Positions 23,652 to 30,955 of a stretch of 56,155 nt of DNA are shown piece after piece (positions within the stretch are counted from its first letter, which is position 1; every line of letters begins with the position of its first letter). Origin of the DNA: a virus; the IMG/VR virus record IMGVR_UViG_3300042907_001132, positions 1-56,155 of that record, one strand, 5' to 3'. The translations under genes were made by a program, and so were the position numbers. The notes under the pieces are model-generated. The model made no database searches, was not told where the DNA came from, and saw nothing but the letters and a program-made list of their open reading frames with translations.

Positions 23652-25441
23652 TACGCTTTCTCCGATCGCAACATATCTAGAAGTTGCGCCTTATCTCGAA
23701 CGATTTGTTCGAAGTTGTCTGCTTTTGTATCTAGCACTTGAATTACACGCTCTTCAATGGTGTCCTCTGTTACGTAGTCCATAATGACGATGCTGTCATG
23801 AATTTCACTACCAATGCGGTGTACTCTGTCCATTGCTTGTTTATGATCAATAAGTGACCATGGACGTTGAAGCATGACAAGTCGTCTAGCCGCGGTAAGA
23901 GTGATGCCAACGCCTCCAGCCTGAGCAGTGAACAATATCCATTTAATTTTTCCAGACTGGAAGTCATCAACGGCTTGCTGGCGTTCGTCCTCATTTTGCG
24001 CGCCTGTAATTAACCCGTGAGGTATCTTTTTAGCAGTCATCTGAGCACTTAGTAGTTCAATAAGTTGGCGAGATACTGCGCATACAGCGACAGAATCATC
24101 ACCAAAGTCTCCATTTGATATGTCGTCCATAAGCGCGTCTACCTTGCACGATGGCTCTGCAAGAAGCGCTTTTATTTCACCAGTGTCTTCGTCAATATCT
24201 AACTGCGCGTACGAGCTGGCAAACTGCAGAAGACGTATAGTCTGAGTTAGCGGACTTGGCGCTGTAAGAGCGTCTCCACCTTCAAGTTCAGCAATCATAA
24301 GATCACGCATTTGCTGATACGCTTTCTTTTGCTTAGTAGACATCTCAACATCACGACGCTCTGTGACTACTGGCGGAAGCCACTGCAACACCTTAGCTTT
24401 GAGCATTCGACGCATTCTTGGATTTATCGCCGCGTAAAATTCTTCTTCCATATGAGGTTTTACGCCAAGAACCATCATTCCGCCAAACGCATTCAACATG
24501 GTGTTAATCATGCGATCAACCCAGCGAGTCTTGCTTGGCCATTCTTCAGGCGATAGCCAATGAAGAATCGGCCAAAGATCTAAAACGTTATTGGCGATAG
24601 GTGTACCTGTAAGAGCAAATCTAAATTTTGCGCTGCCTGTTGCCGCCCAAAGTGCACGCGTCTGTTTTGATTTAGGCTCTTTGGAGCGGTGAATTTCGTC
24701 GGCAATGACTGAGTTAAAGTCAATTTTATTAAGTTCACGAATATGAACTTCACAGCGGTTTTCTGTGACCTTTTCATCATGGCCGCCGCAGTCACGGCAG
24801 CGTGCTAACGATACCGAGCCATAAGAAGCCAGCCGTGAGTGACCTCGAAGAGATTCCCAGTTAATGACAAATACGTCAACATCTTCCTCAAACTGTTTCC
24901 GTCGTTGCATTGCTGAACCTTTGACTACCTGCACTTTTACATCTGGCCACCATCTGGCGAATTCTCTTTCCCAGTTCTTTTTAAGCGTGTTTGGGCAAAC
25001 AACAAGCGCGGGGAACACTTTTTCACCGCGGCTGCGAAGTTCTTTAAGCGCCGTTATTGCTTGTGCTGTTTTCCCAAGACCAGGCTCATCAGCAAGAAGT
25101 GCCCTGTGTGCCGTAGCAAGAAACTGAACACCAGCGCGTTGGTGAGGAAACAGCGTGTCTTCACCGTCAATTGCTTCAACAGAACGAAGAGCGTTAGCAG
25201 GCGCAACGCGTGTCAATAGCTCATTTGTCGCCCAGTCAGTTAACCGCTGGCCAATGACAAGTTCTGACTTAAAAGTTGATCGCAACGCTAGACACGTTGC
25301 CCAGCCGACAGGTGTTTTCCACGTTTGCTCGCTAGACGACCACGTAGCGCCTGGGATACTCTTGCACAGCTCTTTGTAACGCCATTCAGCGTTAATAATT
25401 ATGTATCTACCCGTGCTATCGAGTTCTGCTTGTACTGTCAC
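23651..25441 (-). CDS. SNF2-family DNA helicase/translocase
   Basis: A 596-aa protein from a GTG at 25441 with GGAAGGA upstream. Superfamily 2 motifs: LFPHQRAGVQFL (Q-like), LLADEPGLGKTAQAI (motif I, residue ~119), VIADEIHRSKEPKSKQ (motif II, DEIH), FALTGTPIAN (motif III), LFTAQAGGVGITLTAA (motif V) and RPWSLIDHKQAMDRVHRIGS (motif VI). Phage SNF2-like proteins are used in replication or recombination; no separate replicative DnaB-type helicase is found in this window. Transcription probably starts from TGGTAATAT at 25473-25481. Confidence 0.88.
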   Translation of the reverse strand: MTVQAELDSTGRYIIINAEWRYKELCKSIPGATWSSSEQTWKTPVGWATCLALRSTFKSELVIGQRLTDWATNELLTRVAPANALRSVEAIDGEDTLFPHQRAGVQFLATAHRALLADEPGLGKTAQAITALKELRSRGEKVFPALVVCPNTLKKNWEREFARWWPDVKVQVVKGSAMQRRKQFEEDVDVFVINWESLRGHSRLASYGSVSLARCRDCGGHDEKVTENRCEVHIRELNKIDFNSVIADEIHRSKEPKSKQTRALWAATGSAKFRFALTGTPIANNVLDLWPILHWLSPEEWPSKTRWVDRMINTMLNAFGGMMVLGVKPHMEEEFYAAINPRMRRMLKAKVLQWLPPVVTERRDVEMSTKQKKAYQQMRDLMIAELEGGDALTAPSPLTQTIRLLQFASSYAQLDIDEDTGEIKALLAEPSCKVDALMDDISNGDFGDDSVAVCAVSRQLIELLSAQMTAKKIPHGLITGAQNEDERQQAVDDFQSGKIKWILFTAQAGGVGITLTAARRLVMLQRPWSLIDHKQAMDRVHRIGSEIHDSIVIMDYVTEDTIEERVIQVLDTKADNFEQIVRDKAQLLDMLRSEKA

Positions 25442-25472
25442 CTACACAATCCTTCCGTCATTTCGTATGTCT

Positions 25473-25481
25473 ATATTACCA
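25473..25481 (-). promoter_or_regulatory. Extended -10 promoter for the helicase operon (TGGTAATAT)
   Basis: TGGTAATAT on the minus strand fits the TGnTAnnnT form of the other leftward promoters and lies 32 bases before the GTG at 25441. Its TGG is the end of the inverted repeat at 25479-25531, so a protein bound there would affect promoter use. Confidence 0.45.
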
Positions 25482-25531
25482 TATACTAAGACACTTTACT
25501 GCAAGTTTGCAGATATTTTCTTAGTATATGG
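25479..25531 (-). repeat. Nested inverted repeat between resolvase and helicase genes
   Basis: Outer arms CCATATACTAAGA (25479-25491) and TCTTAGTATATGG (25519-25531) are a perfect 13-bp inverted repeat. Inside the 27-bp spacer, CTGCAA (25499-25504) and TTGCAG (25507-25512) form another perfect 6-bp one. The element starts at the base next to the resolvase stop and touches the helicase promoter. It may be an operator, a cruciform substrate or an attenuator; no U-run follows it. Confidence 0.65.
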
Positions 25532-26002
25532 CTATCTAAGCAATTTCATTGGTTTCCAACCAGTCTTTACTAAGCGAAGAAGCCCGTGTCTTATTGCGTC
25601 AAGAGCGTGACCTTCTCCACCTCTATGCCAGTACTCTAGCTTTTTAAGAGCGTCGTTAGAGAACATCTTCTTCGCGTCTGATGGAGATTGAAAAATCAAT
25701 TCATCAGGGTCAATTCCGTTGTCAAGCATAATGTACTTCAAAATACCAATCTGCTCCAAACTATACGGAGCTTGCGAGTTCCTTACTGTCTGCGCATTTA
25801 TAATAAACCTCTCGCATACGATCTCTACTTTAGAGTCTGTTGCTTTAGCATATTTAAGCGTTTCGTAGATAGGCAAGTGGTACTCTTTCATTTGGTACTC
25901 ACCAGACTTCTCAAGCACAGGCTCTCCGCCTGGCGTAATTGAGAAAGTGCAGATACCGCTTGCTTTACCCGGATCTACTGAAAGAATAATTCTGTCGCCC
26001 AT
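25532..26002 (-). CDS. RuvC-like Holliday junction resolvase
   Basis: A 156-aa protein. The start at 26002 shares one base with the polymerase stop (TAATG) and has GGGGAGA upstream; an in-frame codon at 26020 is less likely. RNase H-fold resolvase residues are visible: ILSVDPGKASGI (first Asp), IVCERFI (Glu) and GEGHALDAIRHGLL (final Asp with His). The family resolves branched DNA before packaging. It fits after DNA polymerase in a replication operon. Confidence 0.8.
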   Translation of the reverse strand: MGDRIILSVDPGKASGICTFSITPGGEPVLEKSGEYQMKEYHLPIYETLKYAKATDSKVEIVCERFIINAQTVRNSQAPYSLEQIGILKYIMLDNGIDPDELIFQSPSDAKKMFSNDALKKLEYWHRGGEGHALDAIRHGLLRLVKTGWKPMKLLR

Positions 26003-27825
26003 TAGTACTTTTCTCCCCATGTTTCAAGTGGACCATCAATACCTGCAGTTAGCGGAACTGCCCAGCCGTCTGAAGTTGTCATGCACTGCTTTACAATTCT
26101 TTTTATTTCTTCAGCGTCTTTTCGCGGCGCGTTTAGCACGATTTCGTCGTGCACTGGAACGATCAACAGTTCTGTCAAGTCTGCTTGGTCGAGTTTCACA
26201 AGATTTGATTTGAACACTTCAGCAGCTCCACCTTGAATAAGGTAATTGACAAGAGTGTATACACGATCTTCGTCGCACGGCAGTCGACGGCCTGTCCATG
26301 TGTAGACATAACCTTGACCTTCGTCGCGGAGCCGACGCATTCCGGCGTCTTCAACTTGCTTTTGAAAGTACGACATTCCAGGAAAACGCAGGTCAAAAGC
26401 GTCAGATACAGCGCGCATTTGCGGTTCTGCAACGCCTGCTGTAATCGCCTGTTTTGCAACTCCAGCGCCATAGAGTCTTCCGTAGACCGTGCCTTTTATC
26501 AGTCCACGACGCTTGTCTGAGCGTTCCATTGTCGGGTCTGCATATATTTCACGACCAATCTCAGTAAAGGGGTCAGACCCGATTGAGTCAGCGCGGTTAA
26601 ACAGATCAATCAAATTGTTGTCATTTGAAAGACTTGCGAACATTCTAAATTCGACTTGGTCTAAGTCTGATGTAACAATTACGTGATTTTCATCTTTTGG
26701 AAGAAACGCCCTGCGCACTACATCGTCGCCTTTTGGCAGTGTCTGCAGCGCCGGGTTTTGTATTGACATGCGTGAAGTTCTAGCACCTAGAGTCTTCACA
26801 GACGGGTGAACAAACCCATTGACATTTTCGCTTAAAAAGTTAGAAAAATAGGTATTGGCAAGTTTGTCGGCCTTGCGCTGTTTTAGAACTATGTCAGCAA
26901 GTTGCTTGACTTCATCGTTGCCGTTGATTTTAAGAATCTTCAATTGGTCTTTAGTGCACGATTTCTGCCCTGTTGGCGTAAACTCTGTGATCTCTGCTCC
27001 GATACTCTCGAACAAGCGAACTAGTTGTTGATTGCTAGTGATTGACGCGCCACCGTACGTCTGCTTGGCCCAGGTTTTTACTGACTCGGTGTACGTCGTA
27101 AGTTCTTCGTATTTCTTTTTTGAGTACTCAAGATCTACTCGTGCGCCATTCAGCTCCATACGAGTGACGATGCGACGAGTCTGCATTTCAAGTTCATAAG
27201 GCTTGTGGTACGGCCCATCTGGACCACACTGCTTATAGAACATTTCCCACAGCCGTGTAGTTAGCACGCAGTCTAGCGCGCCGTACGACCAGTAAGGTTT
27301 GAAGTCTACTGGAACTGTTCCCCAAGTCCAGCCGTTCTTAGCAAGTTCTTCATCAAGTGTGTTTTGTAGAGTTACAGCGCGGCCATCGACGTGCAAAGCT
27401 GCAAGTCGTTTAAGCGCTCCTGAGCCTAGTGGATCGATGATGTGCGCCATAATCATCGTGTCGTGTGCGCGGTGCCACGGCATCTTCCAACGCGATTGAA
27501 CATCAAACCAACGAGCTTCAAACGCAATGTTGTGACAGATCAGCGGTCCGTCAAATTTATCCATTGCTTCATAGAAAACACCTGCCCATTCTCCCCATGG
27601 AATTGACCAACCTTGTTCTCCATCACCAACCTGCACTAAGCGCAGTCGACCATGCCATGGCGAGAACGCGTGCTCTCTAGGATTGCCAGGCAGTTCGCCA
27701 GTTTCTGTGTCTACAGACAGCGCGTCGTATGGGCGACGCTGGCTAAGCCAGTGTATGAAATCACTTGCCTTTTGTGAGCTATCAACCAAATGAAGCTGCA
27801 CGTTTGCAAGATTATCAGTCGACAT
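26002..27825 (-). CDS. DNA polymerase I (family A) with 3'-5' exonuclease domain
   Basis: A 607-aa protein. The exonuclease domain has LSVDTETGELPG (Exo I) and ICHNIAFEARW (Exo II). The polymerase domain carries motif A VTSDLDQVEFRMFA (residue ~385, Asp for metal), motif B RRGLIKGTVYGRLYG (residues 440-455) and motif C VPVHDEIVL (residue ~557). There is no 5'-3' exonuclease domain, as usual for phage replicative PolA. The lines leading to motif B have Tyr at the O-helix position (TVYG). It starts inside the end of the dCMP deaminase gene (11-base overlap). Confidence 0.92.
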   Translation of the reverse strand: MSTDNLANVQLHLVDSSQKASDFIHWLSQRRPYDALSVDTETGELPGNPREHAFSPWHGRLRLVQVGDGEQGWSIPWGEWAGVFYEAMDKFDGPLICHNIAFEARWFDVQSRWKMPWHRAHDTMIMAHIIDPLGSGALKRLAALHVDGRAVTLQNTLDEELAKNGWTWGTVPVDFKPYWSYGALDCVLTTRLWEMFYKQCGPDGPYHKPYELEMQTRRIVTRMELNGARVDLEYSKKKYEELTTYTESVKTWAKQTYGGASITSNQQLVRLFESIGAEITEFTPTGQKSCTKDQLKILKINGNDEVKQLADIVLKQRKADKLANTYFSNFLSENVNGFVHPSVKTLGARTSRMSIQNPALQTLPKGDDVVRRAFLPKDENHVIVTSDLDQVEFRMFASLSNDNNLIDLFNRADSIGSDPFTEIGREIYADPTMERSDKRRGLIKGTVYGRLYGAGVAKQAITAGVAEPQMRAVSDAFDLRFPGMSYFQKQVEDAGMRRLRDEGQGYVYTWTGRRLPCDEDRVYTLVNYLIQGGAAEVFKSNLVKLDQADLTELLIVPVHDEIVLNAPRKDAEEIKRIVKQCMTTSDGWAVPLTAGIDGPLETWGEKY

Positions 27826-28297
27826 CTTTATCCTTGACTAGCGTGACAACTAAACTGCACTTTTCCATAAACGCGACGACATCATATGGTCTACGATGCA
27901 TGTCAGCCTTGCGCAGTCTAGACACTACTCTGCGTATTCCTGAGTTTGAAATAAGCTTAGCGCACTGCATGCACGGCACACTTGTTATGTAGATAGTTCC
28001 ATTCTCGCTTCGTGATCTATCAACGTACAGAAGCGCGTTTGCCTCTGCGTGAACAGCAGGGCAAGCATCATATAAGTTGTCAAGTGGGCTTAAACCTTTA
28101 GCGCGATCGCACCAGTTGATGCAGTCGCCTGACTCTGGCCAACTAGCGGCTGGTCCATTGTACCCAGTGGCAACAATGTGTTGATCATGAGAAACGATCA
28201 CTGCGCCCATCTGCGCCCGCGTGCATCGAGATCGCGCAGACACGATGTCAGCGACGGACAACCATGTATCGTCCCAAGACAACCTTTTAAGCGTCAT
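27815..28297 (-). CDS. Deoxycytidylate (dCMP) deaminase
   Basis: A 160-aa zinc deaminase. ARSRCTRAQMGAVIV and VATGYNGPA are typical of the ComEB/dCMP deaminase group. VHAEANALLYV gives the zinc His and catalytic Glu, and SVPCMQCAKLI the two Cys ligands. It converts dCMP to dUMP, feeding dTMP synthesis by the host enzyme. T4 likewise encodes both dCMP deaminase and dCMP hydroxymethylase, which share the dCMP pool. The ATG follows the stop of the preceding 59-aa gene directly. Confidence 0.88.
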   Translation of the reverse strand: MTLKRLSWDDTWLSVADIVSARSRCTRAQMGAVIVSHDQHIVATGYNGPAASWPESGDCINWCDRAKGLSPLDNLYDACPAVHAEANALLYVDRSRSENGTIYITSVPCMQCAKLISNSGIRRVVSRLRKADMHRRPYDVVAFMEKCSLVVTLVKDKDVD

Positions 28298-28477
28298 TTA
28301 CTCTTCTTCCTTGTTGTTTTCTTCGATTATAGAGCCAACTGTGCCGGTCAGTATTTTTGCAACAAGTTCTAACGCCTCTTTGCGACTGAATCCTGCACGT
28401 CTAAACTCTGAAAACACTTCATGCATCTGTACAGCAACGCTTCTAAGTGGGCTTGGATAGTCGTCGTCTTCTTTCAC
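28298..28477 (-). CDS. Small acidic helical protein
   Basis: A 59-aa protein from a GTG that overlaps the upstream TGA (GTGA), with GGAGAG three bases before. The sequence MKEDDDYPSPLRSVAVQ continues with a helix MHEVFSEFRRAGFSRKEALEL and an acidic end EENNKEEE. The pattern FRRAGFSRKEALELV recurs in small actinophage proteins of unknown role. It fits between the dCMP-hydroxymethylase-like and deaminase genes with no gap on either side, which supports it being real. Confidence 0.65.
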   Translation of the reverse strand: MKEDDDYPSPLRSVAVQMHEVFSEFRRAGFSRKEALELVAKILTGTVGSIIEENNKEEE

Positions 28478-29337
28478 TTGCTCTCCTTTTTGAAGTTCTT
28501 CTCTATAGCCGAAATCATCGCGTCAGTGTACCACTTTTGATCTGGAGTTAGCCGTTGACGGATGTACTCATCAAACACCGCGTCAAGCGCATGACGGGCT
28601 TTTGCCTCTACTTGCGTCCATGAAGACCCAGTTATTGGCGGTATCGATTCAATAGAGCTTCGCTCTACATGATGTAGATCTTCAGCTACTTCGTAGTGCT
28701 GCTCGTACAAATGCAACGAGCCGACATGATGTCCGTACGTCCCTGGCTCAATTCCAAGTATAGACGCCATGGCGATTTGTACTCTAGTAAACTGAAAAAA
28801 GTCATATGCAGCGCCAAGCCAGACGTCATTGGATCTCATGTAGACGCTCATGTTAAGTCTGTTATTGCGAATTCTAAACTGATGAAGAATAGTGCAAGGG
28901 TAGTCGCGTTTGTTTGATTGCAAGTCTAATTCTGGGTCCCAGATAGTTACAACTGCTTGCCGCGTACTAGGATCGTTTTTAAGTCTGTCTAGCGCCTTAG
29001 CGTACTGTGTGTGCGTGCGTAGACCGTACGCGCCGTGAAACAGTCCGTTGTCTTCTGCAAAATTTTTGAACTGCGGACCGACGGCTATGACTGTCTTTGG
29101 ATAGCTTACGCCAGCAATTAGCTGACAAGCTTCGACTGCGCCAATGCCAGGCACCGCGCCGCGGCTGACGCCAACAGGCAGAGTATTATAGACGTTATCA
29201 ATGAAGACAGTGGCATCTTCAATTTCTTTAGTTTGCTGCCCGCGCGGAGCAACTTCTTTGCCATACTTAAGAACCCAGTTAACAAGATCGACGTAGCCGT
29301 TCACTCCGTCTTCAACACGAATTACCGTAGTGTCCAT
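28474..29337 (-). CDS. Thymidylate-synthase-fold dCMP hydroxymethylase (or dCMP methylase)
   Basis: A 287-aa thymidylate synthase homologue. The nucleophile is Cys148 in RDYPCTILHQF, the phosphate-binding Arg lies in YMRSNDVWLG and the conserved His in GSLHLYEQHYE. At the position of the Asn that selects uracil in thymidylate synthases (E. coli N177, in LPFN) there is Asp179 (GAAYD). T4 dCMP hydroxymethylase has Cys148 and Asp179, and Asn-to-Asp changes switch the family from dUMP to dCMP. The protein therefore most likely makes 5-hydroxymethyl-dCMP; 5-methyl- or 5-hydroxy-dCMP are alternatives. It overlaps the kinase gene by 16 bases. Confidence 0.82.
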   Translation of the reverse strand: MDTTVIRVEDGVNGYVDLVNWVLKYGKEVAPRGQQTKEIEDATVFIDNVYNTLPVGVSRGAVPGIGAVEACQLIAGVSYPKTVIAVGPQFKNFAEDNGLFHGAYGLRTHTQYAKALDRLKNDPSTRQAVVTIWDPELDLQSNKRDYPCTILHQFRIRNNRLNMSVYMRSNDVWLGAAYDFFQFTRVQIAMASILGIEPGTYGHHVGSLHLYEQHYEVAEDLHHVERSSIESIPPITGSSWTQVEAKARHALDAVFDEYIRQRLTPDQKWYTDAMISAIEKNFKKESK

Positions 29338-30332
29338 GACTCTTCTGCTCTCCCTTCAGCCGCTGCTGCTATAGCAGCGCCATACGCTTTTTTGTCGTAG
29401 TGATGAAATCTTTTGACATACTGCGGATGCGGCATGACTGTCATGTTTCTGGATTCAATTCCAGACAGCAGCAGTCCTTTTTCTGCCATGCGCCCTAGAG
29501 CTACTATTCTCGGGCGGCCTAAGGCTTCCCATAAACTGAACAGACGTGAGCCGTAGAACTCGTTCGCGTTTACTATGCCGTATTGTTTCCAAACTGTATG
29601 CGGAATGCTACTAAGTAAAAAGTCACCAGAGTTACTGTTCACTGGCATAAAAGGAAGAATAGTCTCATTTCCATACTTTAAAGTTACGTTGCGCTGATCA
29701 CCTACTATAAGCGCAGTAGGGTTTGGAGCTCCTATATATTCCGGGTACTCAGCAAGTTTTGCTGAAGCCTCAGCGATGCGTTCAGCCTTGTTGATTATCT
29801 CCGTAGCAATCTCACCTACGTCATTAAAATTATATGGATGCGGTTGAATTTTACCAGCAAGGCGCGCGGTAGCGCCAGCTCCAAACGAATAGTATTCAAG
29901 AACTTGTGCCAGCTCATCTGTGTTGACAAAATCATCGCCGCGAGAATTGATTCTTTCAATTAGCACTTCTAGTGGCTGATACAGCCAAAATTGTGCAACT
30001 CCACGTGACATAAGAAATAGCTCTACCCAGCGCCAACCAGATCGACCGAGAAGCCCGTACGAGTCGTTGCACGTATGAGGGCGCTTGATAGGTGCGTAGG
30101 TAACTTCTCCCCAGTGCCATCGGTCTGCAATCGCAAGACGGGACGTCCAGTCTTGCTTTTCAATTGAAATCGCGTATTCATTTAGCACCCAACGGAGCGT
30201 CTCTTCTTCTGGCTTACCTTTATGAAATTCCGTGACGCTTCTCTCAGGGAATCTTGCCTGAATCTGCGACTTAATTTCAGCAATAAGTGACGACTTACCA
30301 GAGCCGTCAGCGCCTTCAATCACTATAAACAT
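29322..30332 (-). CDS. Nucleotide kinase fused to a uracil-DNA-glycosylase-like domain
   Basis: A 336-aa protein with two domains. Residues 1-195 are a thymidylate-kinase-like P-loop kinase: MFIVIEGADGSGKSSLIAEI, then LAIADRWHWGEVTYAP in the usual DR-x position. Residues 205-336 resemble the UDG superfamily: ALIVGDQRN, LPFMPVNSNSGDFLLSS, IVALGRMAEKGLL and VMPHPQYVKRF, the last like the HPS-type loop. Directly upstream of the hydroxymethylase gene, the kinase could phosphorylate a modified dNMP, as T4 gp1 does with hydroxymethyl-dCMP. The role of the second domain is unknown; catalytic activity on uracil is unproven. Confidence 0.72.
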   Translation of the reverse strand: MFIVIEGADGSGKSSLIAEIKSQIQARFPERSVTEFHKGKPEEETLRWVLNEYAISIEKQDWTSRLAIADRWHWGEVTYAPIKRPHTCNDSYGLLGRSGWRWVELFLMSRGVAQFWLYQPLEVLIERINSRGDDFVNTDELAQVLEYYSFGAGATARLAGKIQPHPYNFNDVGEIATEIINKAERIAEASAKLAEYPEYIGAPNPTALIVGDQRNVTLKYGNETILPFMPVNSNSGDFLLSSIPHTVWKQYGIVNANEFYGSRLFSLWEALGRPRIVALGRMAEKGLLLSGIESRNMTVMPHPQYVKRFHHYDKKAYGAAIAAAAEGRAEESWTLR

Positions 30333-30359
30333 TTTTTATCTTTCGTCTTGTGTCATTAG

Positions 30360-30368
30360 ATAGTATCA
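30360..30368 (-). promoter_or_regulatory. Extended -10 promoter (TGATACTAT)
   Basis: TGATACTAT on the minus strand lies 28 bases before the ATG of the kinase-UDG gene and would drive kinase, hydroxymethylase, deaminase and polymerase as one operon. It has the same TGATAnnnT shape as the other leftward sites. Confidence 0.5.
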
Positions 30369-30378
30369 AATAAAGTGT

Positions 30379-30849
30379 CTAAGGAATGACTTCTACCTTA
30401 TAAATCTTTTCTATTCCTTTGTCTAGAGAGGCTGCGTCATCCAATAGACGCTGAGCAACGTTTGTTAAATAGCGAGCACCGCCGTTATCGTATTTGTACA
30501 ATGCTTCAAGAACAGCGTTAGGATCTTCGCTAACTTGAGCCCAGTATCTGTCTTTTTCTGGAAATATAAGGCCTGCTTCAAATGATGGACGACAGTCTTC
30601 ACAGGGTATCATTCCGTCTTTAGCGTGCTCAGGTTTTAGCTCCTGTAAACCGTATCGTTTGACTAAATGACAAGCAGCGCCGTGGTACACAACGGATACT
30701 CCAATTCGAGAAAGAACATAAGAGCCGTTCTCAGTTTTGTAAAGCGCGAACTCAATCCAACGTGTTGAACCGCTTCTCCACGAGGAAGATTTGCCTAAGA
30801 GCGTACCACTAAACTGAAGTGTTCTTGAGCCGTCTTTTACTTGAATCAT
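30379..30849 (-). CDS. Hypothetical protein with Cys pairs
   Basis: A 156-aa protein. Residues 1-70 form a beta-rich region (RTLQFSGTLLGKSSS, RWIEFALYKTENGSYVL). The middle part has ACHLVKRYG and MIPCEDCRPSF, a possible zinc site with C-x2-C. I know of similar hypothetical proteins in actinophages but no function. It stands alone between two promoters (30360 and 30886) and begins with a weak AAAAGA ribosome site. Confidence 0.6.
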   Translation of the reverse strand: MIQVKDGSRTLQFSGTLLGKSSSWRSGSTRWIEFALYKTENGSYVLSRIGVSVVYHGAACHLVKRYGLQELKPEHAKDGMIPCEDCRPSFEAGLIFPEKDRYWAQVSEDPNAVLEALYKYDNGGARYLTNVAQRLLDDAASLDKGIEKIYKVEVIP

Positions 30850-30885
30850 TTAAGGTCTTTTCTTTATCACTATGTGCTTGTGTAA

Positions 30886-30894
30886 ATAATATCA
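30886..30894 (-). promoter_or_regulatory. Extended -10 promoter (TGATATTAT)
   Basis: TGATATTAT on the minus strand, 37 bases before the ATG at 30849, inside a 106-bp intergenic gap. It matches TGnTATnAT closely and belongs to the same family as the sites at 16223 and 30360. Confidence 0.5.
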
Positions 30895-30955
30895 AATGGA
30901 TTAGCTGCTGTTGACGCTTATCAAGCAGTTTGACTGCTATATCTTACAGATGCTG

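Noticed and set aside
28474-29337. Ordinary thymidylate synthase (thyA) call
   Set aside because: The Asn needed for uracil recognition is Asp179 here, which favours dCMP as substrate.
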